Positions 24,005 through 34,509 are shown, counted from the first letter of the stretch. The stretch: 64,000 bases of DNA from an uncultured Oscillibacter sp. (GCA_910587705.1 CAJUMX010000005.1:120773-184772); one strand, 5' to 3'. Notes: a model not told the origin generated them from the sequence alone. Made by a program: numbers and translations.

Positions 24005-24901
24005 TCAGTCCTCCCGATAGCCCAAGCTGCGGACGTAGTTCACGTTGTCCCGCCAGTTCTCCTTGACCTTCACCCAGGTCTCCAGGTAAATCTGGGTGCC
24101 CATGAATTTCTCCATGTCGTGCCGGGCCAGGGAGCTGATTTTTTTCAGCATGGCCCCCTGTTTTCCAATGATGATGCCCTTGTGGCTGGCCTTTTCGCAG
24201 TAGATGGTGGCCCCCACATCCACGACGCCGGAGTCCCGTTCGGAAAATTTCGTAATCTCCACGGCGGTGCCGTGGGGAATTTCCTTGTCCAAGCAAAGAA
24301 GCAGCTTCTCCCGGAGCAGCTCTCCCATAACCTGCCGCTCCGGCTGGTCGGAGGTCTGCCCGTCGGGGAAGAGCTGGGGCCCCTCCTGGGCGTATTTCTG
24401 GAGCTCCGCCATCAGCTCCTCCAAGCCGTCGCCGGTGCGGGCGGAAATGGGGATGATGGCGTCGAAGCCGTCCCAAACCTCGCTATAGGCGGCGATGACG
24501 GGGAGGAGCTCCGCGGGCTCCACGGTGTCGATTTTGTTGACCGCCAGGATGCAGTGGAGCCGTTCCTCCCGCACCCGGTCAATGAGGGCTTTTTCCGGCC
24601 CGCCCACATGGGGGATGGGCTCCACTAGGAGGAGGGCGCAGTCCACGTCGGAGAGGCTGGCGGTGACGACCTTGACCATGTAGTCCCCCAGGGCGGACTT
24701 GGGCCGGTGGAGTCCCGGGGTATCCAGGAGAATAAACTGGGTGTCCTCCCGGTTGACCACGCCGTAGATGCGGTTCCGGGTGGTCTGGGCCTTGTTGGAG
24801 ACGATGGCGATTTTCTCCCCCACCAGGGCGTTGGTGAGGCTGGACTTGCCCACGTTGGGCCGGCCGCAGACGGTGATCATGGCGGTTTTTTGGATGTTCA
24901 T
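24005..24901 (-). CDS. era: GTPase Era
   Basis: A 298-residue essential GTPase for 16S rRNA maturation and 30S assembly: G1 GRPNVGKSS, G2 TTRNRI, G3 DTPG, G4 NKID, and a C-terminal KH domain with the GxxG loop IIGKQGAML. Length and order match the family. It heads the row era, PNPOx-like, yqzL, recO, mutS2. The 73 bases before it are AT-rich and separate it from the end of uvrA. Confidence 0.97.
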   Translation of the reverse strand: MNIQKTAMITVCGRPNVGKSSLTNALVGEKIAIVSNKAQTTRNRIYGVVNREDTQFILLDTPGLHRPKSALGDYMVKVVTASLSDVDCALLLVEPIPHVGGPEKALIDRVREERLHCILAVNKIDTVEPAELLPVIAAYSEVWDGFDAIIPISARTGDGLEELMAELQKYAQEGPQLFPDGQTSDQPERQVMGELLREKLLLCLDKEIPHGTAVEITKFSERDSGVVDVGATIYCEKASHKGIIIGKQGAMLKKISSLARHDMEKFMGTQIYLETWVKVKENWRDNVNYVRSLGYRED

Positions 24902-24974
24902 AGGTGATCCTCAACTTTCTTTGAGCAATATTACTTTTTTAAAAATATTTTTATAGTCGTGGTCCGGCTTCTTT

Positions 24975-27803
<2,829 letters not shown>

Positions 27804-27846
27804 AGGGGGGCTCCTTGTTTTCCCCCTGCCAGGGGGGAGGGTTGTT

Positions 27847-28098
27847 CTCGCCCTTCGGGCGGGGAGGAATGGATACCAGCGATGGCTGGTGCAATGCACC
27901 CCCCATTTTCTCGTTTTCTTCCAGAAGAAAACGAGAAAACGGGCCGTGCACGGTCCAAAAGAGAAAAAGAAGTATACGGGGAAGCGACGGGGGCGCGGCT
28001 GAATGAACGGCGGAGCCGGAATAACTTCCCACGCGCAATTGGGTTGAGCGGGGGTTTGTCCTGTGACGAATGGACAAGCTCCTCTTTTCGCTGCCGCT
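27847..28098 (+). repeat. Dispersed structured element, copy 1
   Basis: A ~250 bp non-coding element repeated at 62055-62309 (about 19 substitutions and 3 single-base gaps by hand). Read left to right it is a chain of hairpins: CGCCC-TTCG-GGCG; CCAGC-GATG-GCTGG; GGTGCA-A-TGCACC; a perfect 15 bp stem (27906-27920 with 27925-27939, loop CCAG); GGGCCG-TGCA-CGGTCC; CGGCT/AGCCG; TTGTCC-10 nt-GGACAA. It lies just upstream of the uvrA ribosome site, antisense to the uvrA leader. No transposase or target duplication is seen. Confidence 0.85.
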
Positions 28099-28134
28099 CA
28101 TCTGGTGGTAGGGGATGGATGTCCGCCTTTTCCG

Positions 28135-28300
28135 GGACTGCCTTTCTATCGATAGACCACCCTGTGGGACCTGACCCCTAGGTCAGGCCATTCCCCCAAG
28201 GACTGCCTTTCTATCAATAGGCCACCTCGTAGGGGCCGCCGCCCTCGGCGGCCCGTTCCCCCGGGCCCACCCTTTTATCGGTAGGCCATTTCCCCAGGCT
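28135..28300. repeat. Tandem ~65 bp repeat, 2.6 units, with differing hairpins
   Basis: Units start at 28135 and 28200 (GGACTGCCTTTCTATC) and a partial third begins near 28265. Each has CTATCGATAG- or CTATCAATAG-like near-palindrome, CCAC, then a hairpin, then CATTCCCCC or CGTTCCCCC. The hairpin is CCTGACC/GGTCAGG in unit 1 and GGCCGCCG/CGGCGGCC in unit 2, so the stem is kept while its sequence is changed. It separates the dispersed element from the XRE gene. Confidence 0.75.
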
Positions 28301-28305
28301 TCCCC

Positions 28306-28524
28306 CTATCTCTCCTCAGACCGCCCCAGCAAATAATCGGTACTCACTCCAAAATAATCCGCCAGGGTGCACAATGTCAAGGCAGAAATGTTGATTTCTC
28401 CATACTCAATTTTCTGATAGTGGCGGAGTGTAACTCCAAGCAATTCTCCCATTTCCCGCTGATATATTCGCCGTTCTTTCCGTAAAGCCTTTAGCCGTAC
28501 GCCGAAAATTTCCAAAGTATTCAT
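28306..28524 (-). CDS. Small XRE-family transcriptional regulator
   Basis: A 72-residue protein that is almost only a Cro/C1 helix-turn-helix: YQREMGELLGVTLRHYQKIEYGE with the scaffold Q/E positions, ending STDYLLGRSEE like many Firmicute SinR/Xre-type regulators. AAGGAG precedes the ATG. It diverges from an 84-residue unknown gene across an AT-rich region with an inverted repeat, so it probably represses that promoter and/or its own. Codon use is AT-richer than in flanking genes. Confidence 0.85.
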   Translation of the reverse strand: MNTLEIFGVRLKALRKERRIYQREMGELLGVTLRHYQKIEYGEINISALTLCTLADYFGVSTDYLLGRSEER

Positions 28525-28533
28525 AGAAACTCC

Positions 28534-28580
28534 TTGACATACGAATTTTAAAGAGGTATAATAGCATTATAATAATTCGT
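28534..28580 (+). promoter_or_regulatory. Promoter and inverted repeat between XRE gene and 84-residue gene
   Basis: TTGACA (28534-28539), 17 bp, TATAAT (28557-28562) faces right. ACGAATT (28541-28547) and AATTCGT (28574-28580) form a 7 bp inverted repeat bracketing the -10 and start, a likely operator for the divergent XRE protein. Confidence 0.75.
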
Positions 28581-28592
28581 GTGGTGATGATT

Positions 28593-28847
28593 ATGGACCC
28601 AACCATTCAAAGACTTTTCGACACCTATGGCGAGTCCGTTCTGAAAGAGCTGAACAATTTTCCCCATGGGGAACTGGTCGACCTTTTGAACGCCCTCCCG
28701 ATTGAGGAACGCCGCCGAATCCACATTTACGATCAGGTCAGTCACTACTATTATCAATGGTCCGCCGCCGCCTTCGCCGCCGGTCTCCATCTGGGCCTTT
28801 CCTTTTTAAATAATGATATCCGCCGTTTCCGCCCGGAGAAGGTCTAG
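28593..28847 (+). CDS. Unknown 84-residue protein under a strong promoter
   Basis: MDPTIQRLFDTYGESVLKE followed by LNNFPHGELVDLLNALPIEERRRI and a Tyr-rich then Ala-rich hydrophobic part (YYYQWSAAAFAAGLHLGLSF, about 55-74) that could be a membrane-associated helix. No family recognised. The start is uncertain among GTG 28581/28584, ATG 28587 and ATG 28593; GGTG six bases before 28593 favours the last. The 3' end overlaps the convergent ybaK-like gene by 42 bases. Confidence 0.6.
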   Translation: MDPTIQRLFDTYGESVLKELNNFPHGELVDLLNALPIEERRRIHIYDQVSHYYYQWSAAAFAAGLHLGLSFLNNDIRRFRPEKV

Positions 28848-29303
28848 CAGCGCCCGGGGCTCCACCTCCACCTGGGCGCCGATCTTCCCGGCGGAGACAT
28901 AGATGGTCTCAAACTCCAAGGCCGTCTGGTGGAAAATGGTGGGATACTGCTTCTTCATGCCCACCGGGCTGCACCCGCCCCGGATGTACCCCGTCACGGC
29001 GGTGATATCCTTCACCGGCAGAAGGTCGATGGATTTCTCCCCCGCCGCCTTCGCCGCCTTTTTCAGGTCCAGGCTGTCGGTTGTGGGGATGTCAAAGACG
29101 TGGTAGGTCCCGGAGGCCCCCTTTGCTACCAAGGTCTTAAACGCCCGCTTTGGGTCCTGCCCCAGGGCCTGGGCCACGTGGACGCCATAGTCCCGGGTGC
29201 CCTCCGGGCCCTCTTCCTCCTCATAGAAATGGGGGGTATAGGGGACCTTTTTCTGGTCCAGGATGCGCATTACATTGGTTTTCTCGTCCTTTTTCTTTGC
29301 CAT
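28806..29303 (-). CDS. ybaK: YbaK/EbsC family Cys-tRNA(Pro)/(Cys) deacylase
   Basis: A 165-residue editing enzyme that hydrolyses mischarged Cys-tRNA(Pro). NVMRILDQKKVPYTPHFYE at the start, GQDPKRAFKTLVAK (catalytic Lys region) and GYIRGGCSPVGMKKQYPTIFH (the conserved GGxSPxG-type loop) identify it. The gene is downstream of an EamA transporter with a 3-base gap. Its last 42 bases overlap the convergent 84-residue gene. Confidence 0.93.
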   Translation of the reverse strand: MAKKKDEKTNVMRILDQKKVPYTPHFYEEEEGPEGTRDYGVHVAQALGQDPKRAFKTLVAKGASGTYHVFDIPTTDSLDLKKAAKAAGEKSIDLLPVKDITAVTGYIRGGCSPVGMKKQYPTIFHQTALEFETIYVSAGKIGAQVEVEPRALLDLLRAETADIII

Positions 29304-29306
29304 GGT

Positions 29307-30179
29307 TCACCTCAAAATGATCACGCCCGCCAGGACGCAGAGAATCCCCAGGACCGTCAGCGGCCCCAGGGGCTCGCCGAAGGCCAGCACGCCCGTCAAC
29401 GTGGCCGCCACCGGCTCCAGGCTGGCCAGGATGGAGGCTTTCCCCGGTTCCGTCCGGGCGAGGCCCCAGGTATAAAGAAGGTAGGGCATGGCGGTGGAGA
29501 ACACCGCCAGAGCCAGGGCCGTCCCCCAGAGGCCGGGGTTCCCCCCGAAAACCCCCGCCAGCTCCGCCGGGCGGAGCAGGACCAGGGAGGCCGGGCCCGC
29601 GAAGAGAAAGGTCCAGACCGTCACCGTCAGGGGCGGGTAGTGGGCCAGGGCGTACCGGCCGAAAATGCTGTACAGCGCGTAGAAGAACCCGGACCCCAGG
29701 CCCAGGAGGATGCCGGGGATCGTGACGGACAGCCCGCCGCTGAACACGCCGCAGACGCACGCGCAGCCCAGCAGGGTCAGCAGCAGGGCCAGGAGCTTTT
29801 TCCCGGTTACCGGCTCTTTCCACAAAAGGGCGGACAAAAGCACCACGAAGGAGGGGGCGGTGTACAGCAAAATGGAGGCCGCCGCCAGGGAGCAGAGCTT
29901 CTGGCAGGAGAAGTAGCACACGGTGAAAAACACCACGCTGACCACGCCGGTGCCGAAGAAATATTTGAGGTGCCGCCGCTCTATGTGAAAGACGCTCCGG
30001 TCCCTGACGAGGAAAAACAGGACCAGCAGGGCGCAGCCCCCCAGATTGCGGACTACCACGATGGAAAGAGGCGAAAGCCCTGCCGTCATCAGCGTCCGGT
30101 TCCATAATCCGATGATGCCCCACAGGGCCGCCGCCGCCAAAATCGCGGCGCTGGCCGGGGCTCTTTTTTGCGTCTCCAT
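29307..30179 (-). CDS. EamA/DMT-superfamily transporter
   Basis: A 290-residue protein with about ten membrane spans as two EamA halves (first ALWGIIGLWNRTLM, second ILLGLGSGFFYALYSIFGRYAL). Such carriers export or import small metabolites (amino acids, nucleotides, cofactors); the substrate is not predictable. It starts immediately after the MmcQ-like stop (adjacent bases) and is followed closely by ybaK, all one operon. Confidence 0.9.
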   Translation of the reverse strand: METQKRAPASAAILAAAALWGIIGLWNRTLMTAGLSPLSIVVVRNLGGCALLVLFFLVRDRSVFHIERRHLKYFFGTGVVSVVFFTVCYFSCQKLCSLAAASILLYTAPSFVVLLSALLWKEPVTGKKLLALLLTLLGCACVCGVFSGGLSVTIPGILLGLGSGFFYALYSIFGRYALAHYPPLTVTVWTFLFAGPASLVLLRPAELAGVFGGNPGLWGTALALAVFSTAMPYLLYTWGLARTEPGKASILASLEPVAATLTGVLAFGEPLGPLTVLGILCVLAGVIILR

Positions 30180-30560
30180 CTATTCTCCCAAAATCTCCCG
30201 CTGCACATACTTGGGCAGCTTCCTCAAAACCAGCCCGTGGGACTCGGCGCAGAGCTCCCGGAGGGTTTCATCCGGCAATTCCCCGTCCAAAAGGCAGGCG
30301 ATCCAGTTCCGCTTGTCGCAGTAGAAGCCCGGCAGGATTTCCGGGTGGGCCGCCTGGAGAATTTCGCTCCGGGCGGGCTCGCATTTCAGGTTCACCAGGT
30401 CGTGTCCGTTGTACGCCTCGTCCTTCATCCCCTGGGGGGAGCAGACGGCGGCAAAGAGCTTACCCCGAAGCCTATACCGGAACCAGGCCCATTCGGGCTT
30501 ATAGTCCTTCTCCGCCCCGGGAAGGGACAGGAGGTATTCGTCCAGCCAATCGTATTTCAT
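30180..30560 (-). CDS. MmcQ/YjbR family protein
   Basis: A 126-residue protein of the MmcQ/YjbR double-wing fold: W-x-R-YRLRGKLFA, then DLVNLKCEP, YCDKRNWIACLLDG and a C-terminal helix. Members bind DNA weakly in structural studies; the cell role is unknown. The start overlaps the stop of the flavodoxin-domain gene (ATGA). Confidence 0.85.
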   Translation of the reverse strand: MKYDWLDEYLLSLPGAEKDYKPEWAWFRYRLRGKLFAAVCSPQGMKDEAYNGHDLVNLKCEPARSEILQAAHPEILPGFYCDKRNWIACLLDGELPDETLRELCAESHGLVLRKLPKYVQREILGE

Positions 30561-31114
30561 TTCCCATCCTCCGTCTTTTTCAACAGGGCGATCAAGGGGT
30601 TGGCGAAATCCTCGGAGAAGAGATCATAGGACGTGGAAATCATACGAACGAATTCCCGGTCCTGCTCCGACAGTTCCTCTTTTCCCTTAAGACGCCGCTT
30701 CATCATGGCGGCAAAGGTTTTCATCAGCGCCCGGTCCAACAGCGGCATCTTTTCATAGCACAGCCCTCCCGGCATATAAAAATGGGGAATCCGGTCCAGC
30801 TCGTCCGCCGTGAAATTTTTCTCCCAGGTCTGCCGCAGCACCATCTCCGCCGCCCCGGCGGGCATCGCGCCTGTGGCAAAGACTATCAGCGCCGCCCCAC
30901 TTGACCGCGCGATCGCTTTTGCCCGCTTCAGCCCGTCCACCGTCCCGGCGCGAAATCTTCCGCCAAATACCATGGTCTCATAGGGAACCGCCGTTTTCGC
31001 GGAGACGTCCTTCCAATCCATCAGCGTGCCGCCTGCCTCGCGGGCAATCACCCCGGCGTACCGCCGGGTGAAGCCGGTTACGCTTTTGCAGCAAACCAAT
31101 ACCCTGCTGTCCAT
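30557..31114 (-). CDS. Flavodoxin-domain protein (HemG/flavodoxin_5-like)
   Basis: A 185-residue protein opening VLVCCKSVTGFTRRYAGVIA, where the T/S-x-T-G-x-T loop of flavodoxins (FMN phosphate site) is recognisable though the first position is altered (KSVTGFT). FGGRFRAGTVDGLKRAK is the second flavin contact. These proteins resemble protoporphyrinogen oxidase HemG but in Clostridia are generic flavoproteins. It starts 18 bases after uvrB and overlaps the MmcQ-like gene. Confidence 0.82.
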   Translation of the reverse strand: MDSRVLVCCKSVTGFTRRYAGVIAREAGGTLMDWKDVSAKTAVPYETMVFGGRFRAGTVDGLKRAKAIARSSGAALIVFATGAMPAGAAEMVLRQTWEKNFTADELDRIPHFYMPGGLCYEKMPLLDRALMKTFAAMMKRRLKGKEELSEQDREFVRMISTSYDLFSEDFANPLIALLKKTEDGK

Positions 31115-31132
31115 ATTTCGCTCCTTGCCCGC

Positions 31133-33103
31133 TTATTTCTCCCCCCGCAATTCGATGATCCGGTCCCGCAGAACCGCGGCGTATTCGAATTCCAGCATCT
31201 TGCTGGCTTCCTTCATTTCCTTTTCCAGTCGCTTGATCTCCGCGTCCCGCTCCTGCTTCGTCAGCTTGCGGTGGCGGCGGGCCCGGGTAGTTTCGTCCTC
31301 GGCGGTGGTGGAGATTTCCAGCACCTCCCGGACTCCCTTGATGATGGTCTTGGGGACGATGCCGTGCTCCTGGTTGAAGCGGTCCTGAATCCCCCGGCGG
31401 CGCTCCGTCTCGTCCATGGCCGCCCGCATGGAGGGGGTGATGGTATCCGCGTAGAGGATGACCAGGCCCTCCGCGTTCCGGGCCGCCCGGCCGATGGTCT
31501 GAATCAGGGACGTCTCGGACCGGAGGAAGCCCTCCTTGTCCGCGTCCAGCACGGCCACCAGGCTAACCTCGGGAAGGTCCAGACCCTCCCGCAGGAGGTT
31601 GATGCCGATGAGCACGTCGAACTTGCCCAGCCGCAAATCCCGGATAATCTCCATCCGCTCGATGGTCTCCACATCGGAGTGCATATAGCGGACCTTGATT
31701 CCGGCGTTTTTGAAATACTCCGTCAGGTCCTCCGCCATTTTTTTCGTCAGCGTGGTCACCAGCACCCGCTCGTCCCTGGCCGCCCGGGCGTTGATCTCCT
31801 CCATCAAATCGTCGATCTGCCCGGTGACGGGCCGGACCTCCACCCTGGGGTCCAGCAGTCCCGTGGGGCGGATGACCTGCTCCACCACCTGGTCCGCCCG
31901 CCCCCGCTCATAGGGGCCGGGGGTGGCGGAGACAAAGACGGCCTGCCCGATGCGGCCCTCGAACTCCTCAAATTTCAAGGGCCGGTTGTCGTAGGCGCAG
32001 GGGAGGCGGAAGCCGTATTTCACCAGGGAATCCTTCCGGGCGTGGTCCCCGTTGTACATGGCCCGGACCTGGGGCAGGGTGACGTGGCTCTCGTCCACGA
32101 ACAGCACAAAGTCGTCGGGGAAGAAGTCCAGCAGGGTCATGGGGGCGGAGCCCTGGGGCCGCTCGGAGATGATGCGGGAGTAGTTCTCAATGCCGGAGCA
32201 ATACCCAAGCTCCGCCATCATCTCCATGTCGTACTCCGTCCGCTGGCGGATGCGCTGGGCCTCCACCAGCTGGTTGTTCTCCGTAAAAACCTGGACCTGC
32301 TCCTCCATCTCCCGGCGGATTTCCCCGATGGCCCGGTCCATCTTGTCCTTGGTTGTGACATAGTGGCTGGCGGGATAGATGGCAATGTGGTTCAGCACCC
32401 GGTTCACAGAGCCGGTGATGGGGTTGAACTCGCTGACCCGCTCGATCTCGTCCCCGAAGAACTCCACCCGGATGGCCTTATCCTTATAATAGGCGGGGTA
32501 GATCTCCACCGTGTCCCCCCGGACCCGGAACATGTTCCGCTCAAAGGCGATGTCGTTTCGCTCATAGCGAATCTCCACCAGCCGCCGGAGGAGCTCGTCC
32601 CGATCCCATTCCGCCCCCGCCCGGAGGGAGACCACCATTTTGGCAAAGTCGTCGGGCTCCCCCAAGCCGTAGATGCAGGAGACGGAGGAGACCACAATCA
32701 CGTCCCGCCGCTCCAGCAGGGCGCAGGTGGCGGAGAGGCGGAGGCGGTCAATTTCGTCGTTGGTGGAGGCGTCCTTGGCAATATAGGTGTCCGTGTGGGG
32801 GATATAGGCCTCCGGCTGGTAGTAATCGTAGTAGGAGACAAAGTACTCCACGGCGTTATTGGGGAAAAACTCCTTGAACTCCGCGCAGAGCTGTGCCGCC
32901 AGGGTCTTGTTGTGGGCCAGCACCAGGGTGGGCCGCTGAACGGCCTCGATGACCTTGGCCATGGTGAAGGTCTTGCCGGAGCCGGTAACGCCCAGGAGGA
33001 CCTGCTCCTTCAGCCCGCTCTCGATGCCTGTCGCCAGGGCGGCGATGGCCTCCGGCTGGTCGCCGGAGGGCTGGTATTCGGATACAACTTGGAATTTTGG
33101 CAT
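31133..33103 (-). CDS. uvrB: Excinuclease ABC subunit B
   Basis: A 656-residue helicase-like subunit: Walker A GVTGSGKTFTMA near residue 38, beta-hairpin YYDYYQPEAYIPHTDTYI, motif II VDESHVTLPQ, motif VI QTIGRAARN, and the C-terminal UvrC-binding helix pair (LEKEMKEASKMLEFEYAAVLRD). AGGAGG precedes ATG 33103; 35 in-frame codons upstream run through the promoter and are not used. An SOS box overlaps its -35. Confidence 0.97.
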   Translation of the reverse strand: MPKFQVVSEYQPSGDQPEAIAALATGIESGLKEQVLLGVTGSGKTFTMAKVIEAVQRPTLVLAHNKTLAAQLCAEFKEFFPNNAVEYFVSYYDYYQPEAYIPHTDTYIAKDASTNDEIDRLRLSATCALLERRDVIVVSSVSCIYGLGEPDDFAKMVVSLRAGAEWDRDELLRRLVEIRYERNDIAFERNMFRVRGDTVEIYPAYYKDKAIRVEFFGDEIERVSEFNPITGSVNRVLNHIAIYPASHYVTTKDKMDRAIGEIRREMEEQVQVFTENNQLVEAQRIRQRTEYDMEMMAELGYCSGIENYSRIISERPQGSAPMTLLDFFPDDFVLFVDESHVTLPQVRAMYNGDHARKDSLVKYGFRLPCAYDNRPLKFEEFEGRIGQAVFVSATPGPYERGRADQVVEQVIRPTGLLDPRVEVRPVTGQIDDLMEEINARAARDERVLVTTLTKKMAEDLTEYFKNAGIKVRYMHSDVETIERMEIIRDLRLGKFDVLIGINLLREGLDLPEVSLVAVLDADKEGFLRSETSLIQTIGRAARNAEGLVILYADTITPSMRAAMDETERRRGIQDRFNQEHGIVPKTIIKGVREVLEISTTAEDETTRARRHRKLTKQERDAEIKRLEKEMKEASKMLEFEYAAVLRDRIIELRGEK

Positions 33104-33176
33104 GGAGACCTCCTGTCGGCGGTTGGCCCGCTGATTGAACCTATACCATCCGCGCTGTTTCAGCTTCGTGAACCAT

Positions 33177-33215
33177 ATCATACCACGAAGCCGGCCAGAT
33201 CGCAACATTTGTTCG
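33177..33215 (-). promoter_or_regulatory. uvrB promoter with overlapping LexA (SOS) box
   Basis: On the minus strand TTGCGA (33205-33200), 17 bp, TATGAT (33182-33177). CGAACAAATGTTGC (33215-33202) agrees with the Gram-positive LexA consensus CGAAC-RNRY-GTTYS at 13 of 14 positions and overlaps the -35, so LexA would block RNA polymerase. Confidence 0.88.
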
Positions 33216-33246
33216 ATATATTTGCAAAAATTCTCCTACGGGCTCC

Positions 33247-33921
33247 TCAGTCGAGGAACCCTGATTGGGAGAAGGATATAAAATCGTAATCAGCCACCAC
33301 AATGTGGTCCTCCAGCCGCACCTCGACCGCCTCCAGCGCCGCCTTGACCCGGAGAGTAGCCGCGTGATCCTCTTGAGAGGGCAGAGCCACGCCGCTGGGG
33401 TGATTGTGGGCCAGAATCACGGAGCTGGCGCAGAAGGTGATGGCGTTTTGCACAATCTTGCGGATGTCCAGATTCACCGCCGAGGCGCTGCCCTCCCCCA
33501 GGCGGCGGCAGGCCAGCAGCTTCCCCTTTCCGTCCAGACAGAGCTGGTACACCACCTCGTTTCGCTCCTGGGAGAAGAGCTCCAGCAAATACTCCCCCAC
33601 CCGCTCCCGGGTGTTCAGGGCCAGCTCCCGCTCCAGCTCTGCCAGACGGGCCTTCTGCGCAATCTGGGGAACCAGGCGCAGCAGCATGGCTGTCCGCTCT
33701 CCCACGCCCTCCACCTGGGTCAGCAGTTCCACAGGGGCGGAAAACACACCAGAGAGGCTCCCAAACCGGTCCATCAGGGCATGGGCCAGGGGATTCACGT
33801 CTCCCCGGGGAATGGCGTAATACAGCAGCAGCTCCAAAGCCTCATGGCCGGCAAAGCCGTTCAGCTCATTGTCCAAAAACCGCCTGCGCACCCGCTCCCG
33901 GTGCCCGTCGTGAACGCCCAT
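33247..33921 (-). CDS. radC: RadC family protein (JAB/MPN domain)
   Basis: A 224-residue protein: N-terminal UPF0758/helix-hairpin-helix part (VEGVGERTAMLL) and a C-terminal JAB metalloprotease-like domain with the zinc motif E...HNHPSG-x8-D (HNHPSGVALPSQEDH). Despite the name its role in repair is doubtful. GGGAGGTGAGGCC before ATG 33921 fixes the start; a frame extension of 20 codons lacks a site. It has its own promoter and follows no other gene closely. Confidence 0.92.
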   Translation of the reverse strand: MGVHDGHRERVRRRFLDNELNGFAGHEALELLLYYAIPRGDVNPLAHALMDRFGSLSGVFSAPVELLTQVEGVGERTAMLLRLVPQIAQKARLAELERELALNTRERVGEYLLELFSQERNEVVYQLCLDGKGKLLACRRLGEGSASAVNLDIRKIVQNAITFCASSVILAHNHPSGVALPSQEDHAATLRVKAALEAVEVRLEDHIVVADYDFISFSQSGFLD

Positions 33922-33990
33922 GGCCTCACCTCCCGCAAGCTCTGTCCCTCCGCCGGAGGCGGTGGAAACCGATTGTGACATTCGGAAGTT

Positions 33991-34019
33991 ATGATAGCAT
34001 ATTTTCCCGGAGCCGTCAA
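33991..34019 (-). promoter_or_regulatory. Sigma-A promoter for radC
   Basis: Minus strand TTGACG (34019-34014), 17 bp, TATCAT (33996-33991) with an extended TGC before the -10. Confidence 0.8.
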
Positions 34020-34040
34020 TCTTCCGGCGAATTTGGGGCG

Positions 34041-34113
34041 TGTCCTGGGGCGTATCCGTTGACGCATGTTATCAAAAAGAGAGACGTGTTGCGGGGATCG
34101 GGCTCTGTCCCGT
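34041..34113 (+). repeat. Dispersed ~70 bp repeat, copy A
   Basis: TGTCCTGGGGCGTATCC, a short variable part, ATGTTATCAAAA, a purine-rich part, then GCGGGGATCGGGCTCTGTCCCG. Copy B is at 53091-53159. The 3' end can fold as GGGGA-CGGG/CCCG-TCCCC with loop CTCTGT. It lies upstream of the rnj promoter. Confidence 0.7.
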
Positions 34114-34189
34114 CCCCCTACGCAAAATCTTCGAATAGGGCAAACAGGAATTTCGAAAAGTTTTTGTATACAAACGGGTTTTCCTGTGC

Positions 34190-34509
34190 TATACTATACC
34201 GAGTTAACGTTTCGGCGGCCCACCTAGAGCCCCCGGAGCGGTTCCGCCGGGCGGTTTTCCCGGCGCTGATGATGGTATTTTTCCAGGACGGGACGCGCTT
34301 CCCGGCTGGTCAAATAAATAAATGCCCGCGCTCCAACCCAGAGCATGGGCCCAAGCGGCTTTCATATTCGGTTGCGACAGGACGCTGCCAAACCTCCGCC
34401 GGCGTAACGGGGCCAGGTGGACAGAGGGCGTCTCTTCTTTGCTATGCCCAAATTCCGGGTACAAGGCCGCCGATACATCTTTTTATATTGGTAAGGAGTT
34501 CTATGATCT
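34190..34509 (+). promoter_or_regulatory. rnj promoter and ~300-base 5' leader
   Basis: An extended -10, TGC-TATACT (34187-34195), gives a start near 34202; the -35 region is poor (TTGTAT 20 bp upstream). The leader to the rnj ATG is about 300 bases, GC-rich and fold-prone (e.g. CCGGAGCGG...CCGCCGGGCGG, 34231-34251). No ORF with a ribosome site is seen in it. A short ATG at 34503 right after AAGGAG is out of frame and ends within 16 codons. Confidence 0.5.

Noticed and set aside
24902..24974. Small RNA or promoter between era and uvrA
   Set aside because: The stretch is AT-rich but gave no hairpin or clear -35/-10 pair that I could defend.
27847..28098. Open frames inside the dispersed element (for example reading PPIFSFSSRRKRENGPC)
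   Set aside because: Copy 1 and copy 2 differ by indels and have no ribosome site; changes preserve hairpins, not codons.
27804..28098. Insertion sequence upstream of uvrA
   Set aside because: No transposase frame, no terminal inverted repeats bounding the element and no target duplication could be found.
27847..28300. CRISPR array
   Set aside because: The units differ in their central hairpins but are contiguous with no spacers of uniform length, only 2-3 units, and no cas genes.
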